NCBI GenBank assembly: GCA_003151595.1
Contig: PLXW01000175.1
Location: 20,183 to 84,182 of the forward strand
Source: Myxococcales bacterium
GTDB lineage: Bacteria; Myxococcota; Polyangia; Polyangiales; Polyangiaceae
Length of the DNA: 64,000 bases
Reading direction: 5' to 3'
Shown here: in pieces, positions 47,568-55,812 of the stretch
Numbering within the stretch: the first letter of the stretch is position 1
Layout: each line of letters starts with the position of its first letter
Translations under genes and position numbers: made by a program
The notes under the pieces: model-generated
The model's database searches: none
What the model was told of the DNA's origin: nothing
The model's input: the letters and a program-made list of their open reading frames with translations, nothing else

Positions 47568-50500
47568 TCAGTCGCGCACCGTGCCGAGGTTCACGAAGGC
47601 GTGGTCGGCCATCACGACGAACGGACGCTCTTCGAACTTGAGCCCGCCGTGTCCGTCGTGATCGATGATCTCGAGCTTTCCCATGCCGTAGCCCATTGGC
47701 CCGCGCGAGTAGTAGTGCGCGCGGAGCTTGTACGGCGCGGCGCGCTTTCCGTGCGGCGCGCGGATCGTGAAGCACTCGGGCCCGTAGCCGGTGGTGACGT
47801 CGGCGTAGAGATCGCCGCCGCTCGGGAGGTGAGGCGAGCCGTAGAAGGCGTGGCCCCCTTCGGAGTCTTCGATGTGGAAGTCGACGTCGTTTGCGTCGGT
47901 CTCCCAGTTGAGGACGAAGCGGATCGACGGCGCGTTCTCGATCGTGCCGCCGGCCTTCGCGAGGCGCGAGAGGATCTCGCTCTTGCGCGCGGGCTCCGAG
48001 TGGATCCACGCCGCCGCGACGAGGCCGAGGTCTTCGCGCAGGATCTGATCGACGCCGCGAAAGCGTCCGTCGGGGTAGTGACGCGCAGCGCCGGCCACGA
48101 GGATGTCGAACGCCGAGGCGTACTCGCCACGACGAACGCGCGCGTACGCGGCCAGGCGATGGCTCTCGGGGTGATCAGGGCGATCGCGCCGGGCCTTGTC
48201 GAAGGTGTCGATCGCGAGCTCGAGCGCCGCGCCACCTTGAACGTGCTCGAGGCGCTCGCCCGCGAAGCGGCGAAGGTCGGCGCGGCTCGGGAACAGATCG
48301 ATGATCGATCCGTAGGCGCGGCTGGCGGTCGACACGTCCTTCGTCGCCTCCGCGCTCTCGCCGAGCGCGACGAGCGCGAGCACGTCGCCCGGTGACGCCG
48401 CTTCCCACGACGACGCCAGCGCGAACGCGCCGCTCGCGTCGTGCATGGCGAGGCGATCCTTCACCAGCTTCATCTTCCCGGTGTACGGATCGACTCCGCG
48501 CTCTTCGTTCGAGCCGAACGATCCGCCGCCGCCGATCGCGCTGAGCCCGTTCGCGCGTCCCGCCGCGTGTCCGAGGCTTCCGGCCGACCCTCCAGCGGAT
48601 CCCGCGCCGTACCCGTTCCCGATCACGGCGTCTCCGCTCACGCCCGATTGCGCCTCCGCGAGCCCCGAGAGATCGGCGGCCGCCGTGGCCGTCGCAGCCG
48701 GCGCAGCTGGGGGCATGGGAGGCGGCGACGCCGCGACGGCGGCGGGCGGCGCGTAGTAGCGAAGCGTCGGCGCGGCGGCGTTCGGGTTCCCCATCGCTCC
48801 TTCTTCGGCCTTCGCACGCGAGCCCGGTCCGCCGCTCTCGAGCTCGTCGAGCACCTGCATCTGCATCGGCGCCGCGCTGGCGGCGGGCCTCACGCGACTA
48901 TGAGCGGCTTCGGGCGCGTCGTTGTCGGAGTCGTCTTTGCGATCGGCCGGGAGGTCGCGCAGGGCCGTCGTTTGCGGCTGCTCGATCGACTCGCTCGGCT
49001 TCTTCTCCGCGACCTCCTTGTCGCTGTCGCTCGGCTTCGCAGGGAAGTTCTTCCCCTTGGCGCCGCTCGCTGCGCCGCCGCGCTTGAACCACGCGAAGCG
49101 CCCGTCTTCGACCGTGAGAATGTCGGCCAGCGCGCGTCGATCGATGTCGAAGCGCGCGTAGTCGGCGTCGCTCTCGAGCACGAGGAGCGCGGTGTATGCG
49201 CTGAGCACGCGGTGCTTCACGGAGAGATCCACGATGCGTCGCTCGAGCTCCGCGCTCTTCCCCTGATCGCGCTCTTCGCTCTCGAGGCTCGCGATCTTCG
49301 CCTGCGCCCACGCGCGCTCCACGAGCGGCCGATCGCCCTTCGACGCGTCGATCGTGATCGCCGGCGCGCCGCCGACGCGCACGCGCAACGCCGCCCCTTC
49401 CGGAACCTCCGCGTACACCAGCGCTTCGTCGCCCGGCTGCACGCCGTCGAGGTGCGTCGGATACGACCACGTGGCCCCTTCGACCGCGACAGCCACGTCC
49501 GACTTCGTCCCGGACTCGAGGCGCCGCACGATCGAGCTGATCCCGTCGCTCGCGTCGGCCACCACGCCGTCGTGCGGCAGCCCCGCGGTCACGAGCTTGT
49601 GCGCCAGCGCGTCGTCGCGAATGCCGCCGACCGCGACGACGTCGAGCCGCGAAGCGCCTCCGTCCTTCAACGCCGCGGCGGCGAGCGCGAGTTTCGAGGC
49701 GTCTTGCTCGCCGGCTGTGGCCACGCCGTCGGTCACGAGCACGACGCGCGTCGCGTTCGTCGCCTTCGCTTCGCCCTGCGCCCAGCTGAGCGCGCGCTGC
49801 AGGTTCGACGCGCCCAGCGCGCGCCGCTCGATGAGCTTCGCGATCTCCGCGTCGCCGAAGTTGCGCGCGTCGCCGTGGTACACGCGCTCGATCTCCTGAT
49901 CGAACGCCGCGACCGTGACCGTCACCGGCGAGGTCTGCCGGTCGGCAAGCCCGCGCATCATCTCGCGCAGCGCGTGCAGCTCGCTCTCCAGCCCCAGCGC
50001 GCGCGACGCGCTCGTATCGACCAGCACGATCGCGTTCGTCACCGGATCGGGCATCGCTTCCGGCACCGGGCGAACGCGCGTGACGACGAGGTCACCGCTC
50101 CGGAGCGCCGTCACGTTGCCCGACGCGCCGTCGGCCACGAAGTCCTCGGTCGGCGTGAAGCGCTCGCGGTGCAGCGTCTGCGGCGAACCGTCGATCCCGC
50201 CGACCGAGACGTCGAGCGTTCCGAGCTGCGGCAGCCCGCGAAGCGGAAGCGCGTACGGCGCGCCCCCCGTCAGCTCCTGCGCGTAGCTCACAATGATCTC
50301 TTTGCGACCGCGCGCCGGAATCGGAAACACGCGCGCCGTGAACTCGTTCCCCGCGCCCCGCTCCATCAGCGCCGGGTCCTGCTTCCGATGAAGCGCGTCT
50401 TCGTACGCCGCACGCGCCCGCGCCTTCTGCACGACCTCACCCTCTTGCCACACGCCGTCGATCTTCATCGCCAGGCGCCCGACGCTCGCCCCCTGCGGGA

Positions 50501-50888
50501 GTACGATCTTGAACGTCCCTTCGCGAACGCGGCTCTCCGGGTTGTCGAACGCGAGGTGCATCTCGGTGAATGCCAGCGGCCCCTCCACCACGGCATTCGC
50601 GCGCAGCGACGCAAGCGTGAGCCCCGAGCCGTCGGACGCCGTGAGGCTCACCGGCGGACCGTCGATGACACGCTCGCTCACCCACGACTTCGGCGGCGGC
50701 GTGTTCAGGTCGCTCGCGGTGGTCGTGTGCGACGGCGGAGCCACGACCATCGTGTGCGTCTCGGTGATCGGCGGAGGCTTCGGGTCGCTCGGCGTCTGAC
50801 GCGTCGAGGCGACGACGACGGCCGAGAGCGTGAGCGCAGCGAGCGTGCCGGCGAGGAGCGCGCCGGAGAGGGTACTGGAGCTTCGCAT
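47568..50888 (-). CDS. VIT and VWA domain protein with C-terminal TPR-like and DUF2135-like parts
   Basis: 1106 residues from ATG 50888. An N-terminal hydrophobic helix (about 9-28) exports or anchors it. A VIT domain (about 75-200, GPLAFTEMHLAFDNPESRVREGTFKIVLPQGASVGRLAMKIDGVWQEG, QKARARAAYED) is followed by a VWA domain (about 285-455) with MIDAS DTSAS in NAIVLVDTSASRALG. Then comes a long Gly/Ala/Ser/Pro-rich linker (about 635-790), a helical TPR-like part (about 800-960) and a C-terminal domain with LNWETDANDVDFHIEDSEGG, like DUF2135. Such proteins are found on bacterial surfaces; adhesion or metal-dependent binding is the usual guess. Convergent with the TonB receptor gene. Confidence 0.88.
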   Translation of the reverse strand: MRSSSTLSGALLAGTLAALTLSAVVVASTRQTPSDPKPPPITETHTMVVAPPSHTTTASDLNTPPPKSWVSERVIDGPPVSLTASDGSGLTLASLRANAVVEGPLAFTEMHLAFDNPESRVREGTFKIVLPQGASVGRLAMKIDGVWQEGEVVQKARARAAYEDALHRKQDPALMERGAGNEFTARVFPIPARGRKEIIVSYAQELTGGAPYALPLRGLPQLGTLDVSVGGIDGSPQTLHRERFTPTEDFVADGASGNVTALRSGDLVVTRVRPVPEAMPDPVTNAIVLVDTSASRALGLESELHALREMMRGLADRQTSPVTVTVAAFDQEIERVYHGDARNFGDAEIAKLIERRALGASNLQRALSWAQGEAKATNATRVVLVTDGVATAGEQDASKLALAAAALKDGGASRLDVVAVGGIRDDALAHKLVTAGLPHDGVVADASDGISSIVRRLESGTKSDVAVAVEGATWSYPTHLDGVQPGDEALVYAEVPEGAALRVRVGGAPAITIDASKGDRPLVERAWAQAKIASLESEERDQGKSAELERRIVDLSVKHRVLSAYTALLVLESDADYARFDIDRRALADILTVEDGRFAWFKRGGAASGAKGKNFPAKPSDSDKEVAEKKPSESIEQPQTTALRDLPADRKDDSDNDAPEAAHSRVRPAASAAPMQMQVLDELESGGPGSRAKAEEGAMGNPNAAAPTLRYYAPPAAVAASPPPMPPAAPAATATAAADLSGLAEAQSGVSGDAVIGNGYGAGSAGGSAGSLGHAAGRANGLSAIGGGGSFGSNEERGVDPYTGKMKLVKDRLAMHDASGAFALASSWEAASPGDVLALVALGESAEATKDVSTASRAYGSIIDLFPSRADLRRFAGERLEHVQGGAALELAIDTFDKARRDRPDHPESHRLAAYARVRRGEYASAFDILVAGAARHYPDGRFRGVDQILREDLGLVAAAWIHSEPARKSEILSRLAKAGGTIENAPSIRFVLNWETDANDVDFHIEDSEGGHAFYGSPHLPSGGDLYADVTTGYGPECFTIRAPHGKRAAPYKLRAHYYSRGPMGYGMGKLEIIDHDGHGGLKFEERPFVVMADHAFVNLGTVRD

Positions 50889-50958
50889 GGTGGTTCGTAC
50901 GGACGGACACGTCGGTTCGGTCTCTAGTTCCGCGACGGGTCGAAAATGTTCCGGACGG

Positions 50959-51687
50959 CTACGGTTTGCGCGCGATCGAAACGAGGTTTTTCCCGATGCG
51001 CGGTCGCGCCGCCGCGTCAAACGCCTTGCAGAAGGGGACGACGTACCGGTCGTAGAAGAGCGCGCTGCCGGGGCTCATCGTCGACCGACCGAGGAGACGC
51101 CCCGTCACGAACCACGGAATCATCCCGAGCAGATCGAAGTAGCGTATCGATCTGACGGCGAAGCCCGCCCGCTCGATGACGCGCGTGAGCGAGGCGCGCG
51201 TGTACCGACGGACGTGGCCCATCCGCGCGTCGGGTGCGCCGTAGAGGAACGGCATCGCCGGCACGAAGAGGAGGAGCACGCCGCCCGGCTTCAGCAGCCG
51301 ATGGAGGAGACGAAGGACGTCCTCGTCCTTTTCGATGTGCTCGAGGACGTTCACCAGGATGGCCGTATCGAACGCCCCTTCGGCGACCGTGACGCCGCGG
51401 ATCGTCTTGCCGAAGACGTCGTGCAGCGTCCCCTCGAGCACGTGCGCGTTCGCCGCCTCTCGCAGGTTGTGCGTGAGGTGTGCGCACAGGTTCGCCGCCG
51501 GCTCGACGAGGACCGCCTCGTCGACATCCTCCACGTAGCGACGCGCGATCGTTCCGATGCCCGCGCCTACCTCGATGACCCGCCCCCGCAAGTACGGGCG
51601 GAAGTCCGCCAGGACCCAGTCCGTGTAGCGCGGAAGAGCGGCGCTGAGCTCGAGGCTGCGGAGCTCGTAGTCGGGCACGCGATTCAC
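50959..51687 (-). CDS. SAM-dependent methyltransferase (class I)
   Basis: 242 residues. Motif I is GRVIEVGAGIGTIARRYVE (about 35-50), then the acidic VLVEPAANLCAHL, post-I region FDTAILVNVLEHIEKDEDVLRLLHRLLKPGGVLLLFVPAMPFLYG, the standard Methyltransf_11/12 pattern. The C-terminus (RYTRASLTRVIERAGFAVRSIRYFDLLGMIPWFVTGRLLG) is hydrophobic and typical of polysaccharide-locus or lipid methyltransferases. The substrate is unknown. Divergent from the sensor kinase gene at 51729. Confidence 0.88.
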   Translation of the reverse strand: MNRVPDYELRSLELSAALPRYTDWVLADFRPYLRGRVIEVGAGIGTIARRYVEDVDEAVLVEPAANLCAHLTHNLREAANAHVLEGTLHDVFGKTIRGVTVAEGAFDTAILVNVLEHIEKDEDVLRLLHRLLKPGGVLLLFVPAMPFLYGAPDARMGHVRRYTRASLTRVIERAGFAVRSIRYFDLLGMIPWFVTGRLLGRSTMSPGSALFYDRYVVPFCKAFDAAARPRIGKNLVSIARKP

Positions 51688-51728
51688 GTTACGCTGAACG
51701 CTTGCGCGATCGGGGGTGGGGGAAGCGC

Positions 51729-53906
51729 GTGGCTCGTCGGATCGTCCTGGTGGCGTTCGCGGTGCTGCTCCTCGCGGGGTGCGCGAACGATCCGGTGATC
51801 GCGATCGCGACGTGGACGCTCGATGCGCCGGGGATCTCGTCGCCCCTCACGCTCCCCGCGCACTTCGGCGATCGACTCCCGGCCGGCCCGACGCACTACG
51901 CGCTCCACGCGCGCGTCGCCCTGACCGACGACCTCCGCGCCCGCGATCTCACGCTCGCCATCCCGCAGCTCTTCGCCCTAACGACTCTCCGCGTCGACGG
52001 ACGCGCGATCGATCCGCTCGACACCGAGGACGTCGATCGCTACCGCGCGATCGGCCCGCACCGCTGGCGCATCCCGGCGGCGATGACCGCGCGCGACGCG
52101 ATCGACCTCACGCTCGACGTCGATCACACCTGGACCCAGAGCGCCTGGCTCGACACCCTCCCGCGCCTCAGCGCGACGCCGCGCGGCGATCGCTCGTTCC
52201 TGTTCATCCGCGCGTTCAACGCGACCACCGCCTTCGCCGCGACCACCACCCTGCTCATGGCGGCGTTCGTTTACGGCGTCGTCTTCCTCATCGATCGCCG
52301 GCGCCGCGCGTACGGCTGGTTCGCGCTCCACGCCATGGGCGCGTTCTATCCGATGTTCCAGCTCGGCTTCATGCAAGCGTGGATCGGCAGCGGCGACGTC
52401 GTGGCCATGGGCGTCTTCGTCGTGCTCGGCAACGTCTCGGCGATCTACTTCACGCACGCGCAGTTCGAGCTCGGGCCGCCAAGTCGCGTGTGGCCCGCGG
52501 CGTGCGTCGTCACCATCGCGGTAGCGCTCTTCACCTTCGGGCCGTTCCAGAGCACGCGCACGATGGGCGTTCTCTCGATGACGGTCACGATCTCCAATGT
52601 CCTCTACCAGATCGTGTTCTTCACGCGACGCCTCGTCCGGCAGCGCAAGGTTCCGCTTCACACGCTCGCCATCCTCATCTCGTGGACCATCCTCGGCGCG
52701 AGCGCGCTCGCCGACTTCGGCTGGTGGCTCGGGTGGGGCGAGCTGTGGGGCGGGCTTCACGGCGCGCACCTGGGGATCGCCGGGATCGCGGTCTTGCAGT
52801 CGGCGGCGCTGGCGCACGAGCACACGCGATCGCTCCAGACCTCCGACGCGCTCAACGTGGAGCTCGCCGGCCGCGTCGACTTGCTCGAGCAGCGCAACGT
52901 CGAGGTCGATCACTTGAACGACGAGCTACGCAGGCAGATCGCAGCGCGCTCGCAGCAGCTCTCGGATCTCCTGGCACGCGACGGGCGCACGGGCATCACC
53001 GGCCAGGCGCTCGCGGTGGGGTACGTCGTCGGATCGCGCTATCGGATCGTGCGCGCCGTCGGTCAGGGGGGAATGGGCGCCGTCTACGAAGTGCGAAGGA
53101 CGAAGGACGAGCGTCGCTTTGCGCTGAAGGTCCTCCACGGCCAGACCGGATCGGAGGCGATGGCGCGCTTCGCGAGGGAAGCGCAGCTGGCGTCGACGAT
53201 CGATCACCCGAACATCGTCGCCGTGGTCGACGTCGACGTGACGAGCGACGGGACGCTCTTTCTGGTGATGGAGTACATCGACGGCCCGTCGCTCGAGTCG
53301 GAGCGCACGCGCTTCGGTGACGCCGCGTGGGCGCGCCCGCTGCTCATGCAGATCGCGACCGGGCTCGCGGCGATTCACGCCAAGGGGATCGTGCATCGCG
53401 ATCTCAAGCCGGCGAACGTGCTCCTCGCCCACCGCGCCGACGACGGCGTGCCGCTCGCGAAGATCGCCGACTTTGGGATCTCGACGCTCACGCGCGACTA
53501 CTCGTGGAATCAGGAGACGCTCCGCGAAGGGGCGATCGCGCTCGACGATACGCAGGCGAAGGGGAGCGCCGAGGCGCAGGGTTCGTCGCTCACGCGAACC
53601 GGCGTCGTCATGGGGACGCCGCGGTACATGGCCCCGGAGATGTTCGTCGGCGCGAAGAAGGCGCGACTCCCGTCCGACGTGTTCAGCTTCGGAGTGATCG
53701 CGCGCGAAATGCTCTCGGGGCGGCATCCGTTTCCCGATGGAGGCGTGCTGGCGCTGGTGCAACAGATGTCCGCGCCGCCGGCGGAGTCGATCGCGATCGA
53801 TGTCCCGTCGTTGAGCGGAGCGCTCGTGGACTGCCTCGATCGATGTCTGAGCGCCGATCCCACGCGCCGTCCGACGGCCGCGCAGATCATCGCAGCGCTC
53901 GCCTAG
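51729..53906 (+). CDS. Membrane sensor with lipobox, seven-TM-like region, coiled coil and Ser/Thr kinase
   Basis: 725 residues from GTG 51729 (TTG 51702 is possible; GTG has GGGGGAAG upstream). The N-terminus has a hydrophobic signal ending LLLAGCAND, a lipobox. An extracytoplasmic beta domain (about 30-155) resembles the 7TMR-DISM sensor modules, followed by about seven hydrophobic helices (to about residue 365), a coiled coil (about 375-425, LEQRNVEVDHLNDELRRQIAARSQQLSDLL) and the kinase (about 437-720): GQGGMGAVYEV, Lys in FALKVL, HRDLKPAN at about 556, DFG at about 580, MGTPRYMAPE. From DFG to APE is about 57 residues, double the usual. A Ser/Thr kinase behind a DISM-type sensor is uncommon. 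Confidence 0.85.
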   Translation: MARRIVLVAFAVLLLAGCANDPVIAIATWTLDAPGISSPLTLPAHFGDRLPAGPTHYALHARVALTDDLRARDLTLAIPQLFALTTLRVDGRAIDPLDTEDVDRYRAIGPHRWRIPAAMTARDAIDLTLDVDHTWTQSAWLDTLPRLSATPRGDRSFLFIRAFNATTAFAATTTLLMAAFVYGVVFLIDRRRRAYGWFALHAMGAFYPMFQLGFMQAWIGSGDVVAMGVFVVLGNVSAIYFTHAQFELGPPSRVWPAACVVTIAVALFTFGPFQSTRTMGVLSMTVTISNVLYQIVFFTRRLVRQRKVPLHTLAILISWTILGASALADFGWWLGWGELWGGLHGAHLGIAGIAVLQSAALAHEHTRSLQTSDALNVELAGRVDLLEQRNVEVDHLNDELRRQIAARSQQLSDLLARDGRTGITGQALAVGYVVGSRYRIVRAVGQGGMGAVYEVRRTKDERRFALKVLHGQTGSEAMARFAREAQLASTIDHPNIVAVVDVDVTSDGTLFLVMEYIDGPSLESERTRFGDAAWARPLLMQIATGLAAIHAKGIVHRDLKPANVLLAHRADDGVPLAKIADFGISTLTRDYSWNQETLREGAIALDDTQAKGSAEAQGSSLTRTGVVMGTPRYMAPEMFVGAKKARLPSDVFSFGVIAREMLSGRHPFPDGGVLALVQQMSAPPAESIAIDVPSLSGALVDCLDRCLSADPTRRPTAAQIIAALA

Positions 53907-53919
53907 CGAGAGCGCGCGC

Positions 53920-54582
53920 TCAGTCGGCTTTCCGCCACACCGTCGCCAACCACGGCTGCTCGCTTCGCGGCTTTGCCTCTGGGCGATAGTAGTGCGCGAT
54001 CTCCGTGAAGCCGGCGGCCGTCACGTGGGCGCGCCACGATTCGATCGTGTGGAAGGCGCCGTAGCGCTCGCCGTTGAACCCTTCGGTGTCGTCGCCGCGC
54101 GGGTTCGAACAGAAGAGGACTCCGCGTGGGACGAGCGAATCCCGAAGCGCGCCGAGCACGCGCGCGAGCTCCTGCGTCGGCACGTGGAAGAGCGAGGCGT
54201 TGGCGAAGACTCCGTGAAAGCGCGCCGCGGGGAGCGCGAGATGGAGGAAGCTCTGATGAAGCACCTCGCATCCCGTCGCGGCGCGCGCCATCTCCACGAA
54301 GCGCGCCGACCCGTCGAGCCCCACGGCCTCGTGCCCGAGCGACTTGAAGTACGCGAGGTCGCGCCCGGGGCCGCAGCCGAAGTCGAGGATCGTGAACGGC
54401 GGCGCGCCCTCGATGGCCTCGAGGAGCGCGGCGTAGTTCTGCGAGACGTCGTGCGTGCGCGTCCCCTCTTCGAACGATTGCGCGTTGGCGTCGTAGTGGC
54501 CGAGCGTGCGCGCGGCGAGCGCCTCGAGGGCGGCGGGCGTGATTGGATCGAGCGGTTTCGTCACGGCGGGTGTCGATACCAC
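53920..54582 (-). CDS. SAM-dependent methyltransferase (TehB/UbiE-like)
   Basis: 220 residues. Motif I ILDFGCGPGRDLAYFKSLGHEAVGLDGSARFVEMARA is a clear class I methyltransferase, with the acidic Asp in GLDGS binding the ribose. FHGVFANASLFHVPTQELARVLGALRDSLVPRGVLFCSNPRG follows. C-terminus HTIESWRAHVTAAGFTEIAHYYRPEAK is typical of small-molecule methyltransferases. The substrate is unknown. Divergent from pheA with only 26 bases between start codons. Confidence 0.88.
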   Translation of the reverse strand: MVSTPAVTKPLDPITPAALEALAARTLGHYDANAQSFEEGTRTHDVSQNYAALLEAIEGAPPFTILDFGCGPGRDLAYFKSLGHEAVGLDGSARFVEMARAATGCEVLHQSFLHLALPAARFHGVFANASLFHVPTQELARVLGALRDSLVPRGVLFCSNPRGDDTEGFNGERYGAFHTIESWRAHVTAAGFTEIAHYYRPEAKPRSEQPWLATVWRKAD

Positions 54583-54608
54583 ACGCCGGCGCTATGCTCC
54601 CACGCGCC

Positions 54609-55679
54609 ATGAGCCTCGATGAGCTGCGGAAGAGGATCGATTCGATCGACGACGAGATCCTCGCGTTGCTCGATCAACGCGCCACGGTCGTCGGCGACGT
54701 CGCGCGCGCCAAGGCCGCCACGCACACCGCGACGTACGATCCGGAGCGCGAGCGCCAGGTGCTCGACCGGCTCGCGTCGCGCGCCGGCGGGCGCTTTCCG
54801 CGCGAGGCGATCCGCGCGGTCTACCGCGAGGTGATGAGCGCGTGCCTCGCGCTGCAGGAGCCGGTGAAGGTCGCGTTCCTCGGGCCGGCAGGGACGTTCA
54901 CGCACGCTGCGGCGCGCACGCTCTTCGGTCTCGCCGCGCGTTACAGCGAAGCGGCGACGATCGCCGGCGTGTTCGACTCCGTGCGCCGCGGCGACGCGAA
55001 GTACGGCGTGGCGCCGATCGAGAACTCGTCCGAAGGCTCGGTCACGCAGGCGGTCGACGAGCTCATCGAAGGGGGCGTGCTCATTCGTCGCGAGCTCGTC
55101 CTCGAGGTCACGCACTCGCTGCTGTCGTCGGCGCCCGAGCTCACCAGTATCGCGCGCGTCTATTCGCACCCGCAGGCGCTCGGTCAGTGCCGCGCGTGGT
55201 TGGCGAAGAACCTCGCCGCCGCGCAGCTCGTTCAGACCCCGTCGACCGCCGCCGCCGCGCGCGAGGCCGCGACCGATCCGACGAGCGCCGCGATCGGCAG
55301 CGCGCTCGCCGGCGAGCTGTACGGCCTCGCCGTGCTGCGCGAGAAGATCCAGGACCAGGAAGGGAACGCCACCCGCTTCGTGATGCTCGGCACCGAAGAC
55401 GCGCCGCGCACCGGGCGCGACAAGACGACGCTCGTCTTCTCCGTTCGCGACGGCCGCGGCGCGCTCCGTCGCGTGCTCGAGATCTTCGACGCGCACGCCA
55501 TCAACCTGTCGCGCATCGAGTCGCGGCCGAGCCGGCAGAAGGCGTGGGACTACGTGTTCCTCGTCGACCTCGAAGGTCACCGCGACGACGACGGCGTGAA
55601 GAATGCGCTCGCCGCCCTCGCCGAGAAGTGCCCGATGGTGCGATCGCTGGGGAGCTATCCGCGGGCGCCCGAAGTCTGA
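54609..55679 (+). CDS. pheA: Bifunctional chorismate mutase/prephenate dehydratase
   Basis: 356 residues from ATG 54609 (ATG 54594 is also in frame). Chorismate mutase (about 1-80): MSLDELRKRIDSIDDEILALLDQRATVVGDVARAK, YDPERERQVLDRL. Prephenate dehydratase (about 84-270): VAFLGPAGTFTHAAA, APIENSSEGSVTQAVDEL, and the ATRFVMLG motif (T-R-F). The regulatory ACT domain (about 280-350) has TTLVFSVRDGRGALRRVLEIFDAHAINLSRIESRPSR, including the ESRP phenylalanine-binding motif, so feedback inhibition by Phe is expected. It converts chorismate to phenylpyruvate, the route to phenylalanine. Confidence 0.96.
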   Translation: MSLDELRKRIDSIDDEILALLDQRATVVGDVARAKAATHTATYDPERERQVLDRLASRAGGRFPREAIRAVYREVMSACLALQEPVKVAFLGPAGTFTHAAARTLFGLAARYSEAATIAGVFDSVRRGDAKYGVAPIENSSEGSVTQAVDELIEGGVLIRRELVLEVTHSLLSSAPELTSIARVYSHPQALGQCRAWLAKNLAAAQLVQTPSTAAAAREAATDPTSAAIGSALAGELYGLAVLREKIQDQEGNATRFVMLGTEDAPRTGRDKTTLVFSVRDGRGALRRVLEIFDAHAINLSRIESRPSRQKAWDYVFLVDLEGHRDDDGVKNALAALAEKCPMVRSLGSYPRAPEV

Positions 55680-55812
55680 CGCTAACGGAAAGCTGTATTT
55701 TGCCGGTATTTCGCGCCGACCCTGATCCAGCACAATGAAATCGGGGCCGAGGAACGGGCGCCATCCCATTTGTGGCACCCGGGGTTGAGGCACTTTCGTG
55801 TAAAAGAGCGCA

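Noticed and set aside
47548..47570. GATC-rich inverted repeat (CTGATC...GATCAG) between convergent genes as a terminator
   Set aside because: The arms are six bases with no T tract; too weak to call.
55772..55790. Sigma-54-like promoter (TGGCAC...GTTGA) before the OmpA gene
   Set aside because: The spacing between the two elements is one base too long and the GC of the -12 element is missing.
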